Assembly (NCBI GenBank): GCA_946887065.1
Contig: CAMPKL010000312.1
Span: 1-5,157 of the forward strand
DNA: 5,157 nt
Source: an uncultured Bryobacterales bacterium
GTDB taxonomy: Bacteria > Acidobacteriota > Terriglobia > Bryobacterales > UBA6623
Direction: 5' to 3'
Made by a program: the position numbers and the translations under genes. The notes below the pieces were generated by a model. It saw nothing but the letters and a program-made list of their open reading frames with translations. It had not been told where the DNA came from and searched no databases. This document shows positions 1-5,157 of this stretch, piece after piece; positions within the stretch are counted from its first letter, which is position 1, and each line of letters begins with the position of its first letter.

Positions 1-831
1 CATCCAATGAGTGCTGGAATTGGTAAGGAGCTCACCCACAATGGTGATGGGGAGCGTAAGATCGACCGGCGAACCGGGTATCAAGCCGAAGAACTCCGCG
101 GGCGTGACTCCGACGATGACGAAGGTTCTGTCGCCGAACGAAACAGACTTCCCAATGACCGCGGGATCGGAACCGAAGCGGCGCCGCCAATACCTCTCGC
201 TAATGACGGCGACGGGGGGATTTAAGCCTTCGTCCGCGGAGGTCATCAATCGCCCCAGCAGGGGCTTCAAGCCGAGAAGTTCGAAGTAATTGCCGGACGC
301 GACTTGTCCCATGACCTGCTCCGGCAAACCGTCGATTGCAATGCGCAGTTCATCGCTGCTGAATGCAGCCAGAACGCTGAACGAAGTCGCTTCGTCGCGG
401 AGTCGAGCAAAGTAAGGATACGGCGGCGGGCCGGAAGTTCCTGCGCTGCCTGCCGCGTCCAGGAAGACCAACTGGTGGGGGCTTTCGACCGGGAGGGACT
501 TCATGAGCACGGCGTCCATTACGCTGAACACCGCCGTGTTGGCCCCTACTCCCAGGGCAATGGTGAGTGTTGCGGCCGCCGTGAACCCCGGCGCATCGCG
601 GAGCGATCGCAGGCCCAAGCGCAGATCTTGCAGCAGTTGGCTGAGCCATGCCCAGCGGTGTGCTTCGTAGAATTGTTCGCGGGCGATCGTGACGTTTCCG
701 AATGCCCGTCGGGCTGCGGCGTGGGCCTCGGCGGGCTTCATTCCTTCAGCGATCAGCCGGTCCGCCTCTAAACGAATGTGGGATTCCACCTCGGCCTGGA
801 AATCGGCATCGGAGCGTCTTTGAAACCACAT
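1..831 (-). CDS. ADOP-type MacB/FtsX-like permease, N-terminal part (runs off left edge)
   Basis: The frame is open from an ATG at 831-829 to the window edge, giving 277 codons without a stop. Residues 1-60 form a charged helical 'permease prefix' (MWFQRRSDADFQAEVESHI...), then QDLRLGLRSLRDAPGFT leads into a first membrane helix at about 82-110 (TLTIALGVGANTAVFSVMDAV). The part after about residue 112 looks like the MacB-type periplasmic core (GNYFELLGLKPLLGR near 180-193, VAVISERYWRRRFG near 207-220). This arrangement is typical of the acidobacterial duplicated orphan permeases, which are usually about 800 residues long with two FtsX-type membrane units and no ATPase of their own. Substrate is unknown; related MacB systems export peptides, lipids or drugs. 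The start is fixed by a perfect TAAGGAGG Shine-Dalgarno five bases upstream. It lies 10 bases after the PadR gene and is probably under its control. Family call is strong; function is inferred. Confidence 0.9.
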   Translation of the reverse strand, partial: MWFQRRSDADFQAEVESHIRLEADRLIAEGMKPAEAHAAARRAFGNVTIAREQFYEAHRWAWLSQLLQDLRLGLRSLRDAPGFTAAATLTIALGVGANTAVFSVMDAVLMKSLPVESPHQLVFLDAAGSAGTSGPPPYPYFARLRDEATSFSVLAAFSSDELRIAIDGLPEQVMGQVASGNYFELLGLKPLLGRLMTSADEGLNPPVAVISERYWRRRFGSDPAVIGKSVSFGDRTFVIVGVTPAEFFGLIPGSPVDLTLPITIVGELLTNSSTHWM

Positions 832-836
832 CGAGG

Positions 837-844
837 CCTCCTTA
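837..844 (-). promoter_or_regulatory. Shine-Dalgarno of the permease, overlapping the padR stop codon
   Basis: On the minus strand the sequence reads TAAGGAGG, then CCTCG, then ATG. The TAA is the stop codon of the PadR-type regulator, and the whole octamer is complementary to the canonical 16S rRNA 3' end. A ribosome terminating on padR therefore stands on the permease ribosome-binding site, which suggests translational coupling of regulator and permease. Confidence 0.8.
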
Positions 845-1201
845 CCCCGCCGGCGTTTCCGCCGCTAGAACACGGCCCACGGCGGCGGCAATGCGTTCCC
901 ATTGCCGTTTCTCGGAGGTGAGTTGCTTCCTGCCGGACGCGGTCAGTTTATAGAACCTCGCCTTTCGATTGTTTACGCTGGCGCCCCACTCCGCGGAGAC
1001 GAATCCCTTGGATTCCAGTCGTTGCAGCGCTGGGTAAAGTGAGCCGTGGTCGACGAGCAGCTCGTCGCCGCTCATGGACTGGATGGCCCTAGCGATGCCT
1101 TGACCATGCTCGGCGCCGAAAAGCAGGGTTCGCAGAATCAGCAGGTCCAAAGTGCCTTGAAGCAGCGCAATCCGATCGTCTTCGGCTCTTTGTGTCGACA
1201 T
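842..1201 (-). CDS. PadR-family transcriptional regulator (ADOP-associated)
   Basis: This 119-residue protein is a short PadR-type winged-helix DNA-binding repressor. Visible hallmarks are [17 protein letters not shown] at about 13-29 (first helix), HGQGIARAI at 32-40, [15 protein letters not shown] at 53-67 (recognition helix region) and [14 protein letters not shown] at 81-94 (wing and following helix). The C-terminal part is short and probably gives a dimerisation helix (about 95-115). Small PadR proteins with this LLQGTLDLL...GSLYPAL pattern commonly precede ADOP permeases in Acidobacteriota, and this one is followed 10 bases later by exactly such a permease. It probably represses its own operon in response to an unknown ligand. 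No in-frame ATG lies between the start and the conserved core, which supports the ATG at 1201-1199; only a weak AGG lies upstream of it. Family call is strong; ligand and targets are unknown. Confidence 0.95.
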   Translation of the reverse strand: MSTQRAEDDRIALLQGTLDLLILRTLLFGAEHGQGIARAIQSMSGDELLVDHGSLYPALQRLESKGFVSAEWGASVNNRKARFYKLTASGRKQLTSEKRQWERIAAAVGRVLAAETPAG

Positions 1202-1209
1202 TCTACCTG

Positions 1210-1238
1210 AAATTACTCCGGCTTGGGTCGAATGTCAA
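1210..1238 (-). promoter_or_regulatory. Sigma70-type promoter of the padR-permease operon
   Basis: Reading the minus strand, a perfect -35 box TTGACA (1238-1233) is followed after exactly 17 bases by TAATTT (1215-1210) as the -10 box. The expected transcription start is near 1202-1204, only a few bases before the padR ATG at 1201, so the transcript may be leaderless or nearly so. ATGTC occurs twice on the plus strand 13 bases apart (1232-1236 and 1245-1249), the first copy overlapping the -35 box; this could be part of a PadR operator, but the evidence for that is weak. The rest of the 111-base gap (1202-1312) shows no clear terminator for the gene upstream. Confidence 0.65.
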
Positions 1239-1312
1239 CAGGAGATGTCTTTTGGTATGAAGTTGCCGTTCTGTCACAAAACGAAGAGCGCCAGCGAAAG
1301 CACGTGATCGAG

Positions 1313-2896
1313 CTACTGGCGGGCGGGTGGAGGCTGTACCGGCGAGTTGGCTGCCGTGCTCCATGTCATGCGCAGGCCCGGTGAGAGCCGCATCCGGTTC
1401 ATTCTCAGCTGCTGGACGTAGAAAACGCCAACTCCGAAGAGCGCGTGCGACACGAAACGATCCGACGCCTGCTCAGCGATATCCGGAGGCTTGGCGCCCC
1501 CGGCGTTTCGCATATCTGTAAAAACTTCTCCGCGGTTCACCTGGTGGACAGTATTGCCGATCCAAGTGACGGGCTCCTGTTGCTGAACGCCTATCGTGTT
1601 GTTCCCAATTCGATCCAGTTCCAGCGAAACCACGGCGCGGAAGTCGTCAAAGAGCAGCTCTTGAAACTCGATCCCGACGCCGAAGTAGGCCTGTGCTCCT
1701 GCGTAGAATTCAAGCCGCCGCAACCGGCCGCGCAGCACAGCGCCTTTCGGGATCGTTGACCCGTCGTCGAGTCTAATATTCCGCGTCAGCTTAGCCTCGA
1801 TGCGATCGCCGACCCGCGACGTATCGGAGTCGATCAAGGTGGTGATCTCAACCGGAAGAGTCGTACCAAGCGGGACCTCGAAGTTATTCAGGGCCTCTGT
1901 TCGCTCGACGTAGTAGCGCAAAGAGTTGTCGTCGAAGGACAAGACCGAGGAGCCCACAAAAGCCCGGCAGTCTTCGAAACGGGTTTCGCTGACGCTTTCT
2001 ACGCCGGTGCTCAGCAACATGCTGAATCGCGAGCGGTCGACGACCAGCAACGGCTCCAACGCGCCCGGCAGTGGTTGATAGTCGATCTGCGTCGCAAAGC
2101 CGACGACGCCAACATCGACCGGCAACTCGTCGACGCGAATCGTCAGACGCAGCAATTCGTTGCTCTCAGCCGTCGCCCAGAACGAGCCGTAGTAAGGAAC
2201 ACGCGTGGCCTGGCCCTGGTTGTTCACGCTGTACTCGCTGTCGGCCAGCGGAACCTTGTAGTTGAAGCGTTGCAGCCGCCTGCCCTCAACGTTTTCTTCG
2301 CCGGAGTAGACGATGCTGCCGACCTGATCGACGATGATTTTCTTTGTATGTCCTGCGAAGACGCCCGTGGCCACCGTACCGTGGCCAATGAGCTGGGCCA
2401 GAGGGATGTCCTCGAACCGCGGGCTATCGGGGAAGGCGTAGAGTTCCTTGCCGCCGACGAAGGCAGCTTCCAAGGCGATCGAGTCGGTGACGTCCAAGGG
2501 GATATCGAGGTCGAAGCTGGCCTGCTCAGCGAGAGCGCGGTACTCTGCCTCGACCGCCTCCAACTGTTCCTGTGTGTTACTCCTGTACTGTTTTGACAGT
2601 TCCTCCGCTTTCTTTACGATTTGCTCGTCGAGTTCGTCGCTGCGAGCGTCGAGCCGTGCTTGGATTCGCGCACGAACATCGGCGCCCAGGTGCGCCCGCC
2701 GAATCTCGAGGCGACAGGTGTGGTTCGGGAGACGCTCGAGACTCTGCCGCATGTGGGCCTGAATGCGAGCCAATGCGGCTTCAGGCGGCGGCGACTGCGC
2801 GGGAAGCAAAGCAAGCGACAACACGCCGCATAACGCGGCGAAGAACCTTGTGGATAGAAGGTAGATGGGACCTGCTTTAGCGCAAGATTCTCTCAT
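1313..2896 (-). CDS. Exported acidobacterial protein of unknown function, 527 residues
   Basis: The product begins with a signal peptide: a short charged start, a hydrophobic core at about 17-31 (RFFAALCGVLSLALL) and likely cleavage around residues 33-35. No proper lipobox surrounds Cys23. A LPNHTC motif follows at 56-61, then a charged, probably helical or coiled-coil stretch at about 70-125. The middle (about 140-325) has the pattern FVGGKELYAFPD, IGHGTVATGVF, GEENVEGRRLQRFNYKVP, YYGSFWATAESNELLRL and FEDCRAF that I associate with acidobacterial hypothetical proteins; C61 and C310 are the only mature cysteines up to that point and may pair. A second module (about 342-430), with VGDRIEAKL and IPKGAVLRGRL, looks like a small beta-rich domain. 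The longer TTG start at 2908 is less likely, because the ATG at 2896 has GGGAG suitably placed upstream. It probably acts in the periplasm or outer envelope; no enzymatic motif was recognised. Confidence 0.88.
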   Translation of the reverse strand: MRESCAKAGPIYLLSTRFFAALCGVLSLALLPAQSPPPEAALARIQAHMRQSLERLPNHTCRLEIRRAHLGADVRARIQARLDARSDELDEQIVKKAEELSKQYRSNTQEQLEAVEAEYRALAEQASFDLDIPLDVTDSIALEAAFVGGKELYAFPDSPRFEDIPLAQLIGHGTVATGVFAGHTKKIIVDQVGSIVYSGEENVEGRRLQRFNYKVPLADSEYSVNNQGQATRVPYYGSFWATAESNELLRLTIRVDELPVDVGVVGFATQIDYQPLPGALEPLLVVDRSRFSMLLSTGVESVSETRFEDCRAFVGSSVLSFDDNSLRYYVERTEALNNFEVPLGTTLPVEITTLIDSDTSRVGDRIEAKLTRNIRLDDGSTIPKGAVLRGRLRRLEFYAGAQAYFGVGIEFQELLFDDFRAVVSLELDRIGNNTIGVQQQEPVTWIGNTVHQVNRGEVFTDMRNAGGAKPPDIAEQASDRFVSHALFGVGVFYVQQLRMNRMRLSPGLRMTWSTAANSPVQPPPARQ

Positions 2897-2934
2897 CGGG
2901 TCTCCCAACGATCGTACTCACAGTAGGAGACCCG
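2897..2934. repeat. 9-bp perfect inverted repeat abutting the start codon
   Basis: CGGGTCTCC (2897-2905) and GGAGACCCG (2926-2934) are perfect reverse complements separated by 20 bases. On the minus strand the downstream arm contains the Shine-Dalgarno GGGAG and ends right at the ATG of the exported protein, while the other arm fills the spacer just upstream of the predicted -10 box. The repeat could be a protein operator, or an RNA hairpin masking the ribosome-binding site if transcription starts further upstream. Confidence 0.75.
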
Positions 2935-2948
2935 CCCGGGTGAGTCAA
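2920..2948 (-). promoter_or_regulatory. Probable sigma70-type promoter of the exported-protein gene
   Basis: The minus strand carries TTGACT (2948-2943, five of six matches to the -35 consensus), a 17-base spacer and TACTGT (2925-2920, three of six matches to the -10 consensus including the key second A and last T). Transcription would start near 2913, giving a leader of about 17 bases that includes the GGGAG ribosome-binding site. The -10 box is weak, so the call rests on spacing, the -35 match and position. Confidence 0.5.
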
Positions 2949-2974
2949 ACCTAGTTGGGAAATTGCGGGCGCGC

Positions 2975-3367
2975 CTAACTACTGAGCGCCACGCCCAGGG
3001 CCGGCAGCAACACGCCCGCGCCAACGCCTAGGCAGCCGGCGGCAGCCTTGCCGGCGACGAAGAACTGGGGAGCGTGGGCGAGTTCGGATTCGGAGTAGCG
3101 TTCGACGGACTCGATCGCCGCCTTGGCTTCGGCCTCGACGAGCTTGCGGTAGAGGATGTCCGCCTGCGCAGGTGTCACGTAGGCCAGTACCGGCGTCGGG
3201 GCACGTTCCACTAGTTCCTTGGCGTCTTTGAGACCGATGGAGGCGCAGAGGCGTATGGCCTTGATGACTTCGATCTTGCGGCTGGGCGGCTCTAGGAGCA
3301 CAACGACGTGGTCGCCGGCGGGAATGCTGGGCGGTTCCGCGCTGGAAGGGGAATCTTCAAAAGCCAT
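2975..3367 (-). CDS. Ribosomal protein L7/L12 C-terminal-like domain protein with hydrophobic tail
   Basis: This 130-residue protein has three parts. Residues 1-18 are rich in Ser, Pro and Glu and look flexible. Residues 20-86 match the C-terminal domain of ribosomal protein bL12: KIEVIKAIRLCASIGLKDAK (31-50) aligns without gaps to the bL12 helices that contact translational GTPases, keeping the equivalents of E. coli K65, I69, K70, R73, G79, L80, K81 and K84. The N-terminal dimerisation domain that attaches bL12 to the ribosomal stalk is absent. Residues about 107-128 (Ala/Gly/Leu/Val-rich, KAAAGCLGVGAGVLLPALG) could form a membrane segment at the extreme C-terminus. The protein is thus not the ribosomal rplL product but a stand-alone relative, possibly tail-anchored. 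AGGA five bases before the ATG supports the start. It is divergent from leuB, with a 77-base gap and no convincing promoter of its own. Role unknown. Confidence 0.82.
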   Translation of the reverse strand: MAFEDSPSSAEPPSIPAGDHVVVLLEPPSRKIEVIKAIRLCASIGLKDAKELVERAPTPVLAYVTPAQADILYRKLVEAEAKAAIESVERYSESELAHAPQFFVAGKAAAGCLGVGAGVLLPALGVALSS

Positions 3368-3402
3368 GTCAGTCCTAGCCTAACCCCAAGTCCTGTCTGT
3401 GG

Positions 3403-3433
3403 TTGCGGACACGGCGGGCCTCGCTTCTACAAT
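3403..3433 (+). promoter_or_regulatory. Possible leuB promoter
   Basis: TACAAT at 3428-3433 matches five of six bases of the -10 consensus. The best -35 candidate is TTGCGG at 3403-3408, with a 19-base spacer that is longer than ideal. The implied transcription start (about 3440) would fall only about five bases before the leuB ATG and would leave out the GGGG at 3434-3437, so either the transcript is almost leaderless or the true promoter lies elsewhere. Confidence 0.3.
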
Positions 3434-3444
3434 GGGGATTCGCC

Positions 3445-4530
3445 ATGAAGCTTAATATTCTTGTTTTGCCCGGGGACGGCATCGGTCCCGAAGTTACCCG
3501 CGAGGCTGTCCGCGTCCTCGAACACGTCTCGGCCAAGTGGGGTCACGAACTCAGATTGACCGAGGGACTGCTCGGGGGCATCGCCATACATAAGACGGGC
3601 ACGCCTTTCCCGGACGAGACGCGCGCGAAGGCGCTGGCGGCGGACGCCACGCTGCTGGGCGCGGTCGGCTTGCCGGAGTTCGACGATCTGCCGCCCTCGC
3701 AGCGCCCTGAGAAAGGATTGTTGGGAATTCGCAAGGCACTCGACGTTTTCGCGAACCTGCGGCCAGTGCAGGCATTCGACAGTTTGCTCGATTCGTCGCC
3801 GCTCAAGAACGAGATCGTCAGAGGCGCCGATATTCTGATCGTCCGCGAGCTGACGGGCGGGCTGTATTTCGGCCAACCGCGCGGCATCGAAACGGTTGAC
3901 GGCGAAGAGACCGCGACGAACTCAATGGTTTACAAGCGCTCGGAAATTGAGCGTGTCGTGCGTATGGCGTTCAAGCTGGCGCAGGGCCGCCGCAAGAAAT
4001 TGACGTCGGTCGACAAGGCGAATGTTCTCGAAAACTCGCAGTTGTGGCGCAAGATCGCCAACGAGATTGCGCCGGAGTTTCCGGACGTGAAGTTGGAGCA
4101 TGTGCTGGTCGACAACTGCGCGATGCAGCTTATCTTGCGTCCCACTAGTTTTGATGTCGTGGTGACGGAAAACCTGTTCGGCGACATCTTGAGCGACGAG
4201 GCTTCGGTGCTAGCCGGCTCGATCGGCATGTTGCCTTCGGCTTCGATCGGCGATCCGTTGCCGTCGGGCGCCTGGCGCGGGCTTTATGAGCCGGTGCATG
4301 GTTCGGCGCCGGATATCGCTGGCCAAAACAAGGCTAACCCGCTGGCGGCGATCGGTTCCGCCGCCGCGATGTTGAACTACAGCTTTGGACTGAAGCAAGA
4401 AGCCGGCGCGATTGAAGCCGCGATGCAGACCGTGATGACCAGCGGCAAAGTTACGGCGGACCTGAGGCCGAAGGGAACTCCGGCGACGACTGAGGACGTC
4501 GGCAAGGCGGTCTGCGCGGCGATCGGCTAG
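3445..4530 (+). CDS. leuB: 3-isopropylmalate dehydrogenase
   Basis: LeuB oxidises and decarboxylates 3-isopropylmalate to 2-oxoisocaproate with NAD+, the third specific step of leucine biosynthesis, in the cytoplasm as a dimer. The 361-residue protein has the normal family length. Visible hallmarks are LPGDGIGPEV (8-17), RKALDVFANLRPV (96-108, with substrate-binding R96 and R106), VRELTGGLYFGQPRG (133-147, with R134 and catalytic Y141), SVDKANVLE (188-196, with catalytic K191), the metal-ligand aspartates D223, D247 and D251 (ENLFGDILSDEAS) and the NAD-binding GLYEPVHGSAPDIAGQNKANP (from 279). The ATG at 3445 is chosen because the conserved N-terminal strand begins there and GGGG lies upstream; the TTG at 3403 would add 14 residues without family support. 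It stands alone on the plus strand, without other leu genes in view. All key residues are present, so it should be functional. Confidence 0.97.
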   Translation: MKLNILVLPGDGIGPEVTREAVRVLEHVSAKWGHELRLTEGLLGGIAIHKTGTPFPDETRAKALAADATLLGAVGLPEFDDLPPSQRPEKGLLGIRKALDVFANLRPVQAFDSLLDSSPLKNEIVRGADILIVRELTGGLYFGQPRGIETVDGEETATNSMVYKRSEIERVVRMAFKLAQGRRKKLTSVDKANVLENSQLWRKIANEIAPEFPDVKLEHVLVDNCAMQLILRPTSFDVVVTENLFGDILSDEASVLAGSIGMLPSASIGDPLPSGAWRGLYEPVHGSAPDIAGQNKANPLAAIGSAAAMLNYSFGLKQEAGAIEAAMQTVMTSGKVTADLRPKGTPATTEDVGKAVCAAIG

Positions 4531-4532
4531 TC

Positions 4533-4551
4533 TCTCTCGCGAGCCGAGAGA
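4533..4551. terminator. Hairpin between convergent leuB and csiD-like genes
   Basis: TCTCTCG (4533-4539) and CGAGAGA (4545-4551) form a 7-bp perfect stem with a 5-base loop, placed two bases after the leuB stop and three bases from the end of the opposing gene. The stem works on both strands, as expected for a shared terminator, but neither side has a run of T residues, so efficient intrinsic termination is uncertain. Confidence 0.4.
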
Positions 4552-4554
4552 CGG

Positions 4555-5157
4555 TTAATCCCGGAAATACCCGCGCTGGCGCATCAACACGCGATGCAGC
4601 TTCGGATTCTTGGCAAAGGCCGCCCGGCCATGCAGCCAAAAGTGGTTGTTCAGCACAATCAGGTGATCCACGGGAAGCGGCAGGGACAGGACAGCGGGCG
4701 AGGCTTCCATCGAGGCCGAGAGATCCCTCAGGTAGCGAGCCTGCTCTAACGTTTCTGGATAGACGAACTGGTCGATGAAGCACATGCAGGGCCCGCCGAA
4801 CTTCTCGTAGAAGGTCGTTTTCTGAAGGGTCACGGGATAGTTCTTACTGGGAGGCGACCGGTAAGTGAACGGGTGGGAAGCCAGAGGATCCAGGCTGAAT
4901 CGGCGTAGGTCCTCCCAATCATCCAAATGCAACAGGCGTGACTCCCCGTCTACTGCGTGCCGCTCTTCCATTTTCATCATCAGAATCCAGTCGGTCGCTT
5001 CCTTGACGTAGGTTCCGTCCGTATGGAGGGTGAAAGTGCGAGAAGCTTGCCGCCAGAAGGACTCGCTGTAGCAGCTAGCCTGCACAGTAAAGCACGCCTA
5101 GTAATTGCGGGTCATGGAGTCGATATTGGGAAGGCGGAGCAAGTTGGCGACCGCCGT
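4555..5157 (-). pseudogene. glaH: CsiD/GlaH-family glutarate 2-hydroxylase, interrupted by in-frame TAG; start beyond right edge
   Basis: The family member in E. coli (CsiD/GlaH, 325 residues) is an Fe(II)/2-oxoglutarate-dependent oxygenase that converts glutarate to L-2-hydroxyglutarate in lysine/glutarate breakdown. Here 4555-5097 encodes its C-terminal part: LHTDGTYVKEATDW carries the H-x-D metal ligands, LLHLDDWEDL, SPPSKN and FIDQFVYPETLEQ match family segments, NNHFWLHGR supplies the distal histidine, and LMRQRGYF near the end contains the likely 2-oxoglutarate-binding arginine. Upstream in the same frame, 5101-5157 reads TAVANLLRLPNIDSMTRNY, matching the family segment just before this region, with no gap. 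Between them 5098-5100 is TAG, where E. coli has a tyrosine. The longest downstream ORF (176 residues, GTG at 5085) starts mid-domain, lacks a Shine-Dalgarno and misses about 140 N-terminal residues. The gene therefore looks like a recent nonsense pseudogene, unless the stop is a sequencing error or is read through. Convergent with leuB. Confidence 0.83.

Noticed and set aside
304..771. Plus-strand ORF of 155 codons opposite the permease
   Set aside because: The minus strand carries an unambiguous ADOP permease across this region, and the plus-strand product is compositionally odd with no recognised motif.
1202..1312. Intrinsic terminator after the exported-protein gene
   Set aside because: I saw no stem of useful length followed by a T run in this gap; CACGTG and CGCTGGCG are too short or too tightly looped to count.
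2075..2596. Long plus-strand ORF of 173 codons opposite the exported-protein gene
   Set aside because: It is the reverse-strand shadow of a gene with signal peptide and family-like motifs. Its translation shows no recognisable domain, and GC-rich codon bias readily leaves antisense frames open.
2897..2908. TTG start at 2908 for the exported protein
   Set aside because: The Shine-Dalgarno GGGAG lies within those codons and is correctly spaced for the ATG at 2896. The shorter start also gives a cleaner signal peptide.
2968..2975. GGCGCGCC palindrome at the end of the L12-like gene as a regulatory site
   Set aside because: It is a short GC-only palindrome expected by chance in DNA of this composition and has no accompanying features.
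3403..3444. N-terminal extension of leuB from a TTG start at 3403
   Set aside because: The added 14 residues precede the conserved first strand of LeuB and have no family counterpart. The ATG at 3445 gives a normal-length protein and follows a GGGG at a suitable distance.
3432..3455. Seven-codon leader ORF (MGIRHEA) overlapping the leuB start
   Set aside because: It contains no leucine codons, has no Shine-Dalgarno and would begin inside the predicted -10 box, so it is unlikely to be an attenuation leader.
5083..5085. GTG at 5085 as a genuine start of a short CsiD-like protein
   Set aside because: It lies in the middle of the conserved domain, has no ribosome-binding site upstream, and matching homologous sequence continues upstream of the intervening TAG.

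Overview
This GC-rich window most resembles a chromosomal segment of an Acidobacteriota bacterium, probably of the Solibacter/Bryobacter type. The main reasons are a short PadR-type regulator placed directly before an 'ADOP'-type (acidobacterial duplicated orphan permease) MacB/FtsX-like permease, and a secreted protein with the 'LPN-x-T-C' opening common in acidobacterial hypothetical proteins. This assignment comes from remembered family patterns, not from a database search.

Layout, left to right. Positions 1-831 (minus) hold the N-terminal 277 codons of an ADOP permease that runs off the left edge. Positions 842-1201 (minus) hold its PadR-family regulator; the permease Shine-Dalgarno overlaps the regulator's stop codon, so the two look like one translationally coupled operon. 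A well-formed sigma70-type promoter lies just upstream of padR. Positions 1313-2896 (minus) encode a 527-residue exported protein of unknown function, preceded by a likely promoter and a 9-bp perfect inverted repeat that abuts the start codon. Positions 2975-3367 (minus) encode a small protein made of a ribosomal L7/L12 C-terminal-like domain plus a hydrophobic C-terminal tail. Diverging from it, 3445-4530 (plus) is leuB, 3-isopropylmalate dehydrogenase, intact with all expected catalytic residues. Converging on leuB, 4555-5157 (minus) is the C-terminal two-thirds of a CsiD/GlaH-family glutarate 2-hydroxylase whose reading frame is broken by an in-frame TAG at 5098-5100; homology continues on both sides of the stop.

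Functionally the window is a mosaic rather than one pathway: a regulator/permease pair, an envelope protein, a possible membrane-tethered translation-factor-binding domain, a leucine biosynthesis gene and a decayed (or recoded) 2-oxoglutarate-dependent dioxygenase gene. No tRNA, rRNA, insertion sequence or CRISPR array was seen, and no gene-free stretch exceeds about 111 bases. The points most worth checking are the interrupted csiD gene, the inverted repeat overlapping the promoter and ribosome-binding site of the 527-residue protein, and the tail-anchored L12-like protein. I did not find convincing evidence for a wholly new multi-gene system here.
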